Counted from the stretch's first letter, positions 15,808 to 24,395 are shown. The stretch: 45,972 bases of DNA from Paenibacillus sp. 32O-W (GCF_007679495.1 NZ_VEGP01000043.1:1-45972); one strand, 5' to 3'. Program-made: numbers and translations. Notes: a model not told the origin generated them from the letters alone.

Positions 15808-16965
15808 ATGTATAAGATCATCAAAGCATTTCTGAAACAGAAAACATCGATCACCGGCATTGCAGTAGCGATCCTGTTCCAGCTTGTTTTCAGTGTCGTA
15901 TGGATGACGGGATACAGGGAAGTGAACGATCATTTCGATCAGTTGAACGTTGTCATCGTTAACGAAGATCAGGAGGCGGGCGCCGCCCTCGCCGAGACTC
16001 TCGTTCGGACGCTGCCTTTCCAAACCAAAGCTGCCGATACAACTACGGATGCCGAAACTATGCTGAAGGAGCGGGAAGCACAGATGGTGGTCGCGATTCC
16101 GGCCGGTTTCCATGAACGGCTGAGACTGCCCGGAGGAGAACCTGTTTCACTTAAATTCATTATCAACGAATCCAATCCCACTATGGTCAAAAGCATTATG
16201 CAGAACATAGCCTCGGAAATAACTTCAACGATTAATCAGCAAGTGACTACTGCGGGAGTGGAAGCGGTTCTCGTTCAAGCCGGCATGCCGGAGGGGCAGG
16301 CACAGGCGGTCAGTGCCGGGGTGAGCGCGCGGGTGGCCAAGGAAATCCAAAGCTTACATCCGGTTGAGAGGATGTCCGATTCGATGGTGCCGTTAATGAT
16401 GGTGCTGGCCTCCTTCGTCGGTTCGATGCTGTTTTCCATGAATTTGTTTCAATCGATGCAGGCGTTAGGGGCAGGATTTAGCAAGTGGGCGAAGTATTCC
16501 GCCCTGCTTCTAATCAGTATTTGTACGGCTCTTACGGTATCTCTTGTGGGCACCTCCATGGTGATGCTGTTGGGAGAGACCTTTAACAGCAGCTTCTGGA
16601 CCGTCTGGGCCTTCCAGTCTCTCTTCCTGTTCACATTTATCTTGTTTACAATGGCTTTTGTTTTGCTTTTTGGTATGGGCGGCATGCTGTTCAATATTAT
16701 AGGCCTGTCCGTTCAATTGGTCACATCGGGGGCGCTCGTTCCTGCCGTTCTATTGTCCGATACGTATCGCGGCATAGGCCAACTGCTTCCGGCCACTTAT
16801 GCCGTAGAAGGAGTTATGAACTTGTTGTTCGGAGGAGAAGGAACCGGATCGGCCATTCGCATGCTGTGCGTTATTATGGTTATAAGCGCAGCGGTTGGAG
16901 TGTTGTCTGTCGCAATCCGCCGGGAGAAGGAGGAGCTTCCGGGCATAAGCCGAGCCGTTGTTTAG
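15808..16965 (+). CDS. ABC-2-like (YhgE/Pip or DUF3533-type) membrane protein
   Basis: The 385-residue protein has an N-terminal helix (about 14-35), an extracytoplasmic region of about 160 residues beginning LNVVIVNEDQ, and five to six helices from about residue 190. VVIVNEDQEAGAAL and AIPAGFHERL are typical of YhgE/Pip and ABC-2 proteins. No ATPase gene is adjacent, which fits the YhgE group and argues against a standard ABC exporter. The next gene is a TetR regulator. The pair resembles yhgE-yhgD and other TetR-controlled efflux-like units. Substrate unknown. Confidence 0.8.
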   Translation: MYKIIKAFLKQKTSITGIAVAILFQLVFSVVWMTGYREVNDHFDQLNVVIVNEDQEAGAALAETLVRTLPFQTKAADTTTDAETMLKEREAQMVVAIPAGFHERLRLPGGEPVSLKFIINESNPTMVKSIMQNIASEITSTINQQVTTAGVEAVLVQAGMPEGQAQAVSAGVSARVAKEIQSLHPVERMSDSMVPLMMVLASFVGSMLFSMNLFQSMQALGAGFSKWAKYSALLLISICTALTVSLVGTSMVMLLGETFNSSFWTVWAFQSLFLFTFILFTMAFVLLFGMGGMLFNIIGLSVQLVTSGALVPAVLLSDTYRGIGQLLPATYAVEGVMNLLFGGEGTGSAIRMLCVIMVISAAVGVLSVAIRREKEELPGISRAVV

Positions 16966-17044
16966 CCTGAGGGCCTTGTGCACCCTCTTGCAACAAGTCC
17001 CGGGTACAGTTCATAATAGAAGAAAACTGTTAAAGGAGAAGCAA

Positions 17045-17653
17045 ATGACAACTCCTGAGCCTGATGCTAAGCAAAGAATATTGCTGGCCGCCAAAAAGCT
17101 GTTTGCCCGCCAAGGATACGACGGGACGAGTGTAAGACAAATATGCGATGAGGCGGGCGCTAACGTTGCGTTGGTTTCCTATCACTTCGGAGGAAAAGAA
17201 AATATGCTCAATGCCATGTTCAACGAATTTCTTCCGCAGCATCGTATAGCTGAGATTGAAGCCTTCAAAGATCTTCCTGCGGAAGCCCTTCGATTGCTTA
17301 TACAGGAAATCATCCGTTTTAGAATGAGCGACCGCGATCTGATTACGATTTTGCAGCAGGAAATTTTGACGGCCTCTCCGAGAATAGATATGATTCGCAA
17401 GCACTTTTTACCTTTGTGGTCTGCATTCCGAGATCTCCTTGAAAAAGGGAGGGAGCAGGGAATCTTCCATTTTCGCTCGCTGGATCAAACCTTTATGTTC
17501 ACTCTGGGGGTGCTTCTGCTTCACAAGCAAATAGACTATTTTTCTCCGCTTCTCCAGGAAGGTCCGCCAAGCTTCGAGGAACTGGTCAGAGATACGACCG
17601 AATATATTTTCAGAGGGTTGGGAGCAGCCGATCTATTGGAGAAGCAGGGTTGA
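17045..17653 (+). CDS. TetR/AcrR-family transcriptional regulator
   Basis: The protein has 202 residues from ATG 17045, preceded by AAAGGAG at 7 bases. The N-terminal helix-turn-helix spans about residues 10-55, with TSVRQICDEAGANVALVSYH and then FGGKENML, a typical TetR recognition helix. The C-terminal ligand and dimer domain (about 60-202) is all helical. It is encoded 79 bases after the membrane protein and probably represses the shared promoter at 15725, where an AT-rich palindrome overlaps the start point. The effector is unknown. Confidence 0.9.
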   Translation: MTTPEPDAKQRILLAAKKLFARQGYDGTSVRQICDEAGANVALVSYHFGGKENMLNAMFNEFLPQHRIAEIEAFKDLPAEALRLLIQEIIRFRMSDRDLITILQQEILTASPRIDMIRKHFLPLWSAFRDLLEKGREQGIFHFRSLDQTFMFTLGVLLLHKQIDYFSPLLQEGPPSFEELVRDTTEYIFRGLGAADLLEKQG

Positions 17654-17690
17654 TTTTTGTAAAATAAAGAAAAAATATGTCAACAATCGG

Positions 17691-17719
17691 TTGAAAATTC
17701 CAATAGGCTCTGGTATATT
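17691..17719 (+). promoter_or_regulatory. Promoter upstream of the Tad pilus operon
   Basis: TTGAAA (17691-17696) and TATATT (17714-17719) are 17 bases apart. Transcription would start near 17726, just upstream of a hairpin with a T-run. Confidence 0.6.
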
Positions 17720-17749
17720 ATGTTACAAATGAATATATGACTTTGCGAA

Positions 17750-17792
17750 GAACGCAAGCTTACGGATAAGATCCGCGAGTTTGCGTTTTTTT
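17750..17792 (+). terminator. Terminator hairpin inside the Tad operon leader
   Basis: AACGCAA (17751-17757) pairs with TTGCGTT (17781-17787), inner CGGAT (17763-17767) pairs with ATCCG (17771-17775), and a run of seven T follows. It could end the tetR transcript. It also lies 25 to 60 bases downstream of the promoter at 17691, so transcripts from that promoter must pass it to reach the pilus genes. Confidence 0.7.
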
Positions 17793-17874
17793 GTTTTATT
17801 GTTCCGCGTTGGTTGCTAGACAGTTGTCTTTCGGCGAAGCGGGGCGCCCATCTGCGAAGGAGGTGATGGATGGA

Positions 17875-18576
17875 TTGAGCAGAAGGCGGAATTTGCTCAT
17901 TAGCCTGGTTGCAGGGATATTGTCCTGTCTGCTGGTTTATGGTGTTTACTTGCTTCAGGTTCGTCAGGTGGAGCTGCAGCAGACGACAAACGTTGTCGTT
18001 CCAAAGGGCTTCATTAAGGCAGGAACATTGATAACGTCCGATATGATCGAGATGAAGCCCATATTCATCGGTTCTTATGACGAACAGATGGCGTCCAGGG
18101 CGGAAGAGGTGATAGGCAGGGAGGCGGTCGTACCTCTGGGAACGAACGAACCGATCCTTCATTGGAAGCTCGACCGGTTTCAACTGCTTCCAAGAGAAGG
18201 CCAGTACACTTTCCAGGTGCCTAAGGAATACATATTGTCGATCTCCAACGGGATCCGTGCCGGGGACCGGGTACGGATTTATCTGTCCGGCAAAGCTGGC
18301 CCACGCATCATGTTTGAGGAGGAGATTGTAGTTGCTTCCGTCAAGTCGGCGGCCAACATAGAGGTCGATGATCCGAACAATACCCATTTCCTATCGAAGC
18401 TGAATGGCGATGAGGAGAAGATGTACGCTTCGCGTCGCGAGGCCAACGGCAACATCGAACAGATCAATTTGAATTTGACCGAGGAGCAGTGGCTGAGAAT
18501 GGATGACGCTTGCCGTAATCAAGACGGAAAGCTGGTTATCGCTTTCAGTAATATGTCGGACATTGAAGAACGATAA
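17875..18576 (+). CDS. cpaB: CpaB/RcpC-like SAF-domain pilus assembly protein
   Basis: The protein has 233 residues from TTG 17875, chosen because AAGGAGG (17857-17863) is 11 bases upstream. ATG 17866 is only 2 bases from that site. One N-terminal helix (about 6-26) anchors it. The external part opens with VVVPKGFIKAGTLITSDMIE, a SAF domain (antifreeze/flagella P-ring fold) characteristic of CpaB. A second segment (IRAGDRVRIYLSG) matches the RcpC half. In Gram-negative Tad systems CpaB works with the secretin. Here there is no outer membrane and no secretin gene, so it probably acts at the cell wall. First gene of the pilus operon. Confidence 0.75.
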   Translation: MSRRRNLLISLVAGILSCLLVYGVYLLQVRQVELQQTTNVVVPKGFIKAGTLITSDMIEMKPIFIGSYDEQMASRAEEVIGREAVVPLGTNEPILHWKLDRFQLLPREGQYTFQVPKEYILSISNGIRAGDRVRIYLSGKAGPRIMFEEEIVVASVKSAANIEVDDPNNTHFLSKLNGDEEKMYASRREANGNIEQINLNLTEEQWLRMDDACRNQDGKLVIAFSNMSDIEER

Positions 18577-18625
18577 GGAGGCCGGCCTGAAGCCGGCCGT
18601 GAGACAGAAGGAGGATAACAGAAAA

Positions 18626-19540
18626 ATGGATACCCATATGACGGTAGACAAGGAACCGGAAATCTGCGCAAGTCAAGCCCATTCCGTCCGAACGGGAACG
18701 GCTTCCGGAGATAATAAATTGATAGTTTATTTGGGAACGACGCCGAACATCGGAACCACCCTTCTTTCTTATGGTTCTGCTGTCTGCGCCGCGCGATGCG
18801 CACATTTGTCGGTGGGCTACCTATGCCTGAATTTAAAGAGCTCCAAGCTGCACCGTTATATAGGAATGAATGAGGTATCATCGTCGCTGGATCATCTGCG
18901 GGCCGATCTGAAATCGCAGAGCCTGACCCGCCAGAGGCTGCTCCGCCACTGCGTTCAGGCTCCCGGAGTGCCGGGACTGTCGGTGCTCTTCGGAAGCTCC
19001 TTGCGGGAGCAGGCGGAATTCTATCAGCCGGAAGATATCGAGCATCTGTTGATTGCGGCCCGGTCGGCATTCGACCTGTGCATTGTTGAGGTAAATGCTT
19101 ATTGGGATAACGCTGCAACGGTCGTGGCATTGCTAGAAGCGGATGCAAGAATCATCGTAACCACACCGGATCTCACTCACTTTCAGGAGGACTTGCAGCG
19201 CTGGATGCTGACGATGGCACCGATGTTCGGACTTCATCCGGAAACCTTCCATCTGGTAGTCAATCAGGTGGAGAAAGCCTCCGCAGCCGGCGGCATCCGA
19301 ATGAAAGATATTCAGAGGGAAACCGGCCTCGAGATTATCTCACAGGTGCCGAGGCGCGAAGAAACGGTTGAAAGATTGAATCAGGGCAAGCTGATGGAAT
19401 TGCTGGCGGGCGATCATCCATTTTATCAAGCGATAGCGCGGATTCCCCGCAAATTTTTGGAGCAGTGGAATATGGAAGCTACGGATCTGTCCCGCAAGAA
19501 GCGCTGGCTTGGCCGCTGGATTCCGCGGGCCATCTCTTAA
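18626..19540 (+). CDS. TadZ/CpaE-like protein with degenerate P-loop
   Basis: The 304-residue soluble protein has the layout of MinD/ParA-type ATPases that localise Tad machines. IVYLGTTPNIGTTLLSYGSA aligns with the Walker A region, YLCLNLKSSKLHRYIG with switch I, FDLCIVEVNAYWD with Walker B and IIVTTPDLTHFQ with the following strand. The deviant Walker A (KGGxGKT) has lost both lysines (PNIGTT), and the Walker B Asp is Glu. It is therefore likely a non-hydrolysing scaffold. ATG 18626 follows AAGGAGG by 11 bases. It sits between cpaB and the secretion ATPase, where tadZ is usual. Confidence 0.7.
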   Translation: MDTHMTVDKEPEICASQAHSVRTGTASGDNKLIVYLGTTPNIGTTLLSYGSAVCAARCAHLSVGYLCLNLKSSKLHRYIGMNEVSSSLDHLRADLKSQSLTRQRLLRHCVQAPGVPGLSVLFGSSLREQAEFYQPEDIEHLLIAARSAFDLCIVEVNAYWDNAATVVALLEADARIIVTTPDLTHFQEDLQRWMLTMAPMFGLHPETFHLVVNQVEKASAAGGIRMKDIQRETGLEIISQVPRREETVERLNQGKLMELLAGDHPFYQAIARIPRKFLEQWNMEATDLSRKKRWLGRWIPRAIS

Positions 19541-19552
19541 GGAGGAATGGCT

Positions 19553-20935
19553 GTGGAGAAGAAATTTTCCGTCCTTGCCTATGCGAATAAGCTCCGGGAA
19601 GATCACCCGTCTTCCAATGAAGGGCTTGGTGCGAGGGGGGACAGGCAGCTTCAGGAGTTCTACCGCTGGACGGAGGAAATCCGCAGCGAATTGGTAGCGG
19701 CCAAGGGAAGAACCGAAGAGGAACAGCTGCAGTATGGTGAAATGCTCAATCGTGCGGTTTTGGGCTATGAGGAGGACCGCTTGAAAATTTTCGCCATTAT
19801 CCGGGACCAGCTGGCCAAGCGAAGAATCCATGACATGCCGCCTCCTAACCGGAAGCACAGTACAATAGCCGAGGCGATATTTGCCGAAGTCATCGGCTTG
19901 GGGGAACTGGAGCTTATCCTGAAGGAGAAGGAAGGGCTCGAGGAAATTCAGGTCGTGGGCAGGAACATTTTTGAAATCCGTAACGGCAAGGTGAGGCCGT
20001 CGCCGTACCGGTTGAACTCTGTTAAAGAACTGGAGAGAATCCAGCAGAATCTGGTGTTATTTAATAATGACTCATTAAATCCGCGCAAAAGATGGGCGGA
20101 AGTGATGCTCAGGGACGGTTCGCGAGTAACGATGACGGGGTTCGGCTATACATCGGTTCCTACTTTGACGATCCGATTTTATACCGTTCAGCGCTTTCGG
20201 CTTGAGGAGCTTTGTCAGGGCCGTTACGGGACGATGAGTGGGGAAATTATGGAATTGCTGCGGTGTGTTATCCGTTCTTATTTTAATCTTGTCATTATCG
20301 GCCCGACCAATTCCGGTAAGACTCACTTGATGAAAGCCCTGATTGCGGAACTGCCCGAGGATGAGAGAATCATTACGATCGAATCCAGATACGAGCTGAT
20401 GCTGAAGCGCGACTTCCCTAACAAAAACATTGTGGAATACGAAATCGATGAGGATGACCGTAAGCATAACGGACAGCAAGCCTTCAAGCTGGCGCTCCGC
20501 CAATCGCCCCAGAGAATTATACATGCCGAAATCCGGGATGAGGACGCCAATATATACGTTCGGGCGTGTACGAGGGGGCACCAGGGAAGTATGACTTCCG
20601 TGCACGTTAATGAACTGGAGGATGTGCCGGAGGCGATTACCGACATGTGTATGCTGGATTCCCGGGGAATGGACCCGCTGCGCCTGGCCAAAAGGATCAC
20701 AAACTATGTTACTCAAATTGGCATTGAGATGGCGATGGTGGACGGTAAGCGAAAAATTGTCAGGATAGGTGAATTTGAATTCGTCGAAGGGGAGGTGAAG
20801 GTTCGCGATCTGGCCGTCTATGATTATGGGCGGAAGGGCTGGCGATATCCCCTCCGCTTCTCCGAAAGAGCCTGGCGCAGAATAGGGAAATACGATCCGG
20901 CAGGCCATGAAGGGCTGCGGGCCATAGGGGGGTGA
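19553..20935 (+). CDS. cpaF: TadA/CpaF-type secretion ATPase
   Basis: This 460-residue cytoplasmic hexameric ATPase would drive pilus assembly. Motifs: Walker A VIIGPTNSGKTHLMKAL (about residue 245), Asp box near IITIESRYEL, Walker B RIIHAEIRDED, and the His-box SMTSVHVNELED. The N-terminal part (GELELILKEKEGLEEIQVVG) is the CpaF-type N domain. GTG 19553 is the best start: GGAGG at 19541-19545 directly follows the previous stop and is 7 bases from GTG, while ATG 19547 lies 1 base from it. Walker B has AEIRDED in place of the usual GEVRGGE, a mild divergence. Confidence 0.88.
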   Translation: MEKKFSVLAYANKLREDHPSSNEGLGARGDRQLQEFYRWTEEIRSELVAAKGRTEEEQLQYGEMLNRAVLGYEEDRLKIFAIIRDQLAKRRIHDMPPPNRKHSTIAEAIFAEVIGLGELELILKEKEGLEEIQVVGRNIFEIRNGKVRPSPYRLNSVKELERIQQNLVLFNNDSLNPRKRWAEVMLRDGSRVTMTGFGYTSVPTLTIRFYTVQRFRLEELCQGRYGTMSGEIMELLRCVIRSYFNLVIIGPTNSGKTHLMKALIAELPEDERIITIESRYELMLKRDFPNKNIVEYEIDEDDRKHNGQQAFKLALRQSPQRIIHAEIRDEDANIYVRACTRGHQGSMTSVHVNELEDVPEAITDMCMLDSRGMDPLRLAKRITNYVTQIGIEMAMVDGKRKIVRIGEFEFVEGEVKVRDLAVYDYGRKGWRYPLRFSERAWRRIGKYDPAGHEGLRAIGG

Positions 20936-20939
20936 ACGG

Positions 20940-21875
20940 ATGCTGATTGCCGCCAAAGCAGCTTTCCTGCTGCTATTGTTTATCTTAATCTACACAGGGA
21001 TTCGGGGAGTTATGCTCGTTGCCGCAAACCGCAAAATGGCGAGAATCCGGCTTCATCATGTTCGCAATGCCGCCTTCGGCAGCCGATTGACTGATCTTCT
21101 GCAGCGAAGCGGCTTTCTTTACCGGCACCTGTCTGATTTGCTGGAATCTACGGGCTCCCGGTTTACTTTGCCCATGCTGCTTACGACTTCTTTAGTGCTG
21201 TTCTTGTCCGGGTTTATTACGGCGGTGCTTTTCTTCCCTTCGGTTAAGGGAATCCTTGCGCTTTGTCTTATCGCGTCTTCCTTCCCTTACTTATTGCTGC
21301 GGATGCGCTTGATTACGAATCAGTTGAGATCGCGGATGGATTTTCTGCCGGCTGTGGAAATTGTCTATCAAACCTATTTGTTGGACCCGCATCCTAATAT
21401 CCGCAATGTTCTTCATCGGGCCTTGAGAGAAAATCGGATTCGTTATCCGTTGAAGCCTGTGTTTGAACAACTGCACCGCAATTTGTCGATGAGCCGGGAG
21501 GTTGACGACGCGCTGCGTATATTCAAGATGTCTCTGGGACATCTGTGGGCGGATTATATGGCAAGCATTCTTAGAATTGCTATTGTCGAGGGGAATGACG
21601 TAACTCTAAATCTGAAAGAATTGATCGACGATATGCGGAAGGCCAAATTGGCCGATCAGATCGCCCGCAACCGGCTGCTCGAAATCCGGATTGCCAGCTT
21701 CTCGCCCCTGTTCTTCCTGGCCGTCTTTCTGTTGGTGAATTTCCGGATCAACTATGAGAATGCCTATTACTATTATTTCGTAGACGCCGCCGGCCGCAAT
21801 ATGCTGTTAGATGCCTTACTGCTTATCTTCGCAGGATTTCTGATGGGAGTATACCTTTCTATGAAACGAATGTGA
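20940..21875 (+). CDS. tadB: TadB-like type II secretion F-domain membrane protein
   Basis: This 311-residue inner-membrane platform protein has a single helix near the N-terminus (about 5-25), a helix pair near 78-122, a cytoplasmic T2SSF domain (about 135-250) and two C-terminal helices. The T2SSF region contains LPAVEIVYQTYLLDPHPNIRN and LADQIARNRLLEIRIASFSP. It begins 4 bases after the ATPase stop, preceded by GGGGGGTGA. Assignment to TadB rests on position (directly after the ATPase) and topology more than on residue identity. Confidence 0.75.
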   Translation: MLIAAKAAFLLLLFILIYTGIRGVMLVAANRKMARIRLHHVRNAAFGSRLTDLLQRSGFLYRHLSDLLESTGSRFTLPMLLTTSLVLFLSGFITAVLFFPSVKGILALCLIASSFPYLLLRMRLITNQLRSRMDFLPAVEIVYQTYLLDPHPNIRNVLHRALRENRIRYPLKPVFEQLHRNLSMSREVDDALRIFKMSLGHLWADYMASILRIAIVEGNDVTLNLKELIDDMRKAKLADQIARNRLLEIRIASFSPLFFLAVFLLVNFRINYENAYYYYFVDAAGRNMLLDALLLIFAGFLMGVYLSMKRM

Positions 21876-21888
21876 AAGGAGGAGAGGG

Positions 21889-22785
21889 ATGAAGGCTGTC
21901 CCGGAGTTGCAGTGGATGAACTGGTTATTGAACGGGCTGTTGTTTGCCCTTAGTTTCATGGCGTTTTATTTCCTGCTGGTTTCTTTCATTGCGGGAAGGA
22001 GGAGAAGGCTGCGGGCGAAGCCGTTCTTCCGCGGGGAGCATCCGCCGCCGTTATTGCTGAAATGGTTTCGCGTTGCATTGGAAGGATCGATGGCTGAAGA
22101 GCGGAAACAACTGCTGCTGGGCTGTGGGATTCCGGTTTCGGTGTTCTGGTATGAGCTATGGAAAAAAATATTGCAGGCCTTACTTGTTGTCACCGGCCTG
22201 GCAGGATGGTTCTCTCTTCGCAGGCCTTACCTCACCTTGTATATTCCCGGGACCTATGTTATGGCCGGCTCTATCGTTCTGCTGTTCCTTATATACTTCG
22301 ACCGTGTGCTGCTGGAAGCCATTCAGAAGCAGAGAGCGCATCGGATCGTTAAAGAAATCTATGCGGTCAGCAATCAGTTGCTTTACTATACCGGGTCCAG
22401 AATGAATCTGCACGGCAAGCTGACGCGATGCCTGCCGTATACCCGCACGATCCGCAAAGAATTTCAACTGCTGATCAACGAATGGTACCACGATGCGGAA
22501 CAGGCCGTGATTCAATTCAAGAATAGGCTTGGAACCGAGGAGGCGCACAGCTTCTCCGAGACCATCCGTTCCTTGCGGCTTAATGAGAACGATGCCTATT
22601 ATGAGCTTCTTCGGCAAAGAATCGCGGATTACAAGGAACGAATCGATTTGTACAAGGAAAGCAAGAAGGAAACGACTTCTTACGTGCTGTTCGTCCTGGC
22701 CGGCATTCCGATCCTGAACACGTTCCGCCTGTTTATTTATCCATGGGTGCAGGAAGGACAGAAGCTGTTTCAAACCTTGCAATGA
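21889..22785 (+). CDS. tadC: TadC-like type II secretion F-domain membrane protein
   Basis: The 298-residue protein is paired with the upstream TadB-like gene (13-base gap, AAAGGAGGAGAGG site). Hydrophobic segments are at about 12-35, 88-108, 118-140 and 265-285. The cytoplasmic middle (KEIYAVSNQLLYYTGSRMNL through SFSETIRSLRLNENDAYYELL) carries the T2SSF fold. In Tad systems TadB and TadC form the membrane platform that couples the ATPase to pilin extrusion. Divergent from proteobacterial TadC, so the family call is from context and topology. Confidence 0.72.
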   Translation: MKAVPELQWMNWLLNGLLFALSFMAFYFLLVSFIAGRRRRLRAKPFFRGEHPPPLLLKWFRVALEGSMAEERKQLLLGCGIPVSVFWYELWKKILQALLVVTGLAGWFSLRRPYLTLYIPGTYVMAGSIVLLFLIYFDRVLLEAIQKQRAHRIVKEIYAVSNQLLYYTGSRMNLHGKLTRCLPYTRTIRKEFQLLINEWYHDAEQAVIQFKNRLGTEEAHSFSETIRSLRLNENDAYYELLRQRIADYKERIDLYKESKKETTSYVLFVLAGIPILNTFRLFIYPWVQEGQKLFQTLQ

Positions 22786-22819
22786 ACAATTCCGATATCG
22801 AATGGAAAGGATGATTTGA

Positions 22820-22972
22820 ATGAGAAATATATTAATGACCGTTATGCTGCTGATTGTCGTCGTTGTCATTTTTACTAACGTGATAACCAATGATACTACA
22901 GGAACGAAGAAGATGATTGAAGATAAAGGAACTTCGATCAACACCGAAATCAAATCATTGATTCACCCCTAA
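22820..22972 (+). CDS. Tiny membrane peptide, candidate Tad pilin 1
   Basis: The 50-residue product starts at an ATG with GGAAAGGATGA upstream. A short basic start (MRN) is followed by one hydrophobic helix (about 4-20), then a polar tail of 30 residues with GTKKMIEDKGTSINTEIKSL and a final Pro. This is the size and plan of Flp pilins, but the Flp processing motif (G, then E and Y at positions 5 and 6) is absent. The next small gene encodes a clear paralogue. It follows tadC by 34 bases, where pilin genes can lie. The pilin role is inferred. Confidence 0.7.
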   Translation: MRNILMTVMLLIVVVVIFTNVITNDTTGTKKMIEDKGTSINTEIKSLIHP

Positions 22973-23056
22973 ACGGGAGATAAACTCTGCCTATGCCTGA
23001 GGAGGGGCAAATTCATTCCGCGGAAAGGAGAGGCGGCTTCTCCCTGACCTTACGGC

Positions 23057-23227
23057 ATGGAGGTTCGTCGCCATTCGATCATGAGATCGTTACTGATTAC
23101 TTTGCTGCTGCTGCTGGCAGTCATTCTTATTTTCAATTCAACGGTAGGAGGAAAGGACGGAACAGAGGAGATGGTCCGCTCCGGCGGCTCGCGGATCAAT
23201 TCCGTTATTGAGAGCATAAATCCGTAA
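23057..23227 (+). CDS. Tiny membrane peptide, candidate Tad pilin 2 (paralogue of 1)
   Basis: The 56 residues run from ATG 23057, or 48 from ATG 23081. Neither has a good ribosome binding site, so the start is uncertain. The layout mirrors the neighbouring peptide: one hydrophobic helix (LLITLLLLLAVILIF), then GTEEMVRSGGSRINSVIESI and a final NP. Compared with peptide 1, the pattern GT-x-x-M, G, then IN-x-x-I-x-S, I and a last Pro is shared. The constraint on the tail in both copies argues that this is a real gene despite its size. Confidence 0.65.
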   Translation: MEVRRHSIMRSLLITLLLLLAVILIFNSTVGGKDGTEEMVRSGGSRINSVIESINP

Positions 23228-23246
23228 GGAACCAAGGTGGTAATAG

Positions 23247-23672
23247 ATGAAGCAAATCCTGGTTTTTATCCTGTTCGTATCGATGCTGTGCTGGTTTATG
23301 TTCGCTCCGGTATATAAGCATGTGATTATTACGAGACAAGCCGTTCTGCAGAAGGAAGTCGATTACTTGCTGGAGGTGGGAGCAAGCGGAGCCTATGGCT
23401 ACATTGATGCGCGAATGATTGGACAATCCAGGCTCAGGCTGGAGGAGAGAGGCTTCGTCGGCGCGGATCTGAACTATATCGTGACGACGACCCATGGAAG
23501 GGGAGGAACCCGTGCGGCCGAGCCCGTGCCCCGCGGCGAAGGAATTCGATTGATGATTACATATCCCTATGGAGGGTTATTTGCGATTGACCGGCTGGTC
23601 GGTGTGATCCCCCCTGACGACGGATCATTAATGGCGGCGGTAGGAATGAAGATGAGCGAGTATGTTCCCTGA
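23247..23672 (+). CDS. Tad-locus single-span protein (pseudopilin-like position)
   Basis: The 141-residue protein has an N-terminal helix (about 3-22) and an outside domain. The start MKQILVFILFVSMLCWFMFAP without a cleavable signal pattern recalls TadE/TadF-type minor pilins, but no TadE sequence motif is recognised. It begins 19 bases after the second small peptide, preceded by AAGGTGG, so it is in the same operon. The helix is followed by HVIITRQAVLQKEVDYLLE, a likely amphipathic extension as in pilin N-terminal helices. Confidence 0.7.
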   Translation: MKQILVFILFVSMLCWFMFAPVYKHVIITRQAVLQKEVDYLLEVGASGAYGYIDARMIGQSRLRLEERGFVGADLNYIVTTTHGRGGTRAAEPVPRGEGIRLMITYPYGGLFAIDRLVGVIPPDDGSLMAAVGMKMSEYVP

Positions 23673-23881
23673 CCCTTGCAGCAAGGGGCTAGAAGCGGAT
23701 CCGAATGTCTTGTCAACCGGAAAAGCTGTTTAAAGGCTCCAACGAGCCTTCTTACCGGCGGATTGATCTCTCTTAGAACGCCGGACTCCTATCCATGAAG
23801 AACCGAGAACCGTTATCACTTGTTATTCCCGGCCCGGTGCCGCGCGATAGAACGAAGAAGCTGGAAGGGGCGGGGTGATGG

Positions 23882-24364
23882 ATGAATAAGCTCCTGTTGT
23901 TCTTTTTGTTAATAGGTTTCTATATGACGATGCAAGCTCTTCAGACCGATGAGGAGTTGGCTATGCATACTCTGTTTAACGCCAAGCATGCCCTGAACTA
24001 TGCAACTCATGCTGCAGCCCAGCAAGTCAATAACGCCAAGCTGGCGCAGGGGATTATCTCCATCGATCCTGTTCGGGCCAGGGAAACCGCCGACCGTTAT
24101 TTGCAGGCCAACCTGCGTTTGGATTCCGCCAACCGCCCGCTTCCGGGAACGTTCCTGCGCCAGCCGGTGGAGCTTCTGGCCTTTGAAGTCATTAATGAGG
24201 ATAAGACATTTCCTTATCTATATTCCAATCCGTTATACGATTACTCGGTCTTGTTCCACCGTCCCGGAGTCGTAATGATTATCCGGCTGGAGTTTCCCCG
24301 TACGTTCCAAGTGTTAGGGCCGATTACGTGGGAAATCAAAAGCTCCTCCGAACTGACGTTCTAA
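23882..24364 (+). CDS. Tad-locus single-span protein, last gene of operon
   Basis: The 160-residue protein begins MNKLLLFFLLIGFYMTMQAL, a short charged start and hydrophobic helix, then a long amphipathic helix rich in Ala, Asn and Gln (HALNYATHAAAQQVNNAKLA), a pilin or pseudopilin plan. The rest is a globular domain of beta character (LEFPRTFQVLGPITWEIKSS). It is separated from the previous gene by 209 bases holding no convincing gene, but has its own GGGGCGGGGTGATGG site. Function inferred from position only. Confidence 0.7.
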   Translation: MNKLLLFFLLIGFYMTMQALQTDEELAMHTLFNAKHALNYATHAAAQQVNNAKLAQGIISIDPVRARETADRYLQANLRLDSANRPLPGTFLRQPVELLAFEVINEDKTFPYLYSNPLYDYSVLFHRPGVVMIIRLEFPRTFQVLGPITWEIKSSSELTF

Positions 24365-24395
24365 AAAATACTGGCCAAAATCCGGGACAGGACAT

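Noticed and set aside
22993-23211. 72-codon frame containing RRGGFSLT, like a type IV prepilin cleavage site
   Set aside because: No hydrophobic helix follows the motif, and the overlapping frame from 23057 encodes the clear paralogue of the neighbouring peptide.
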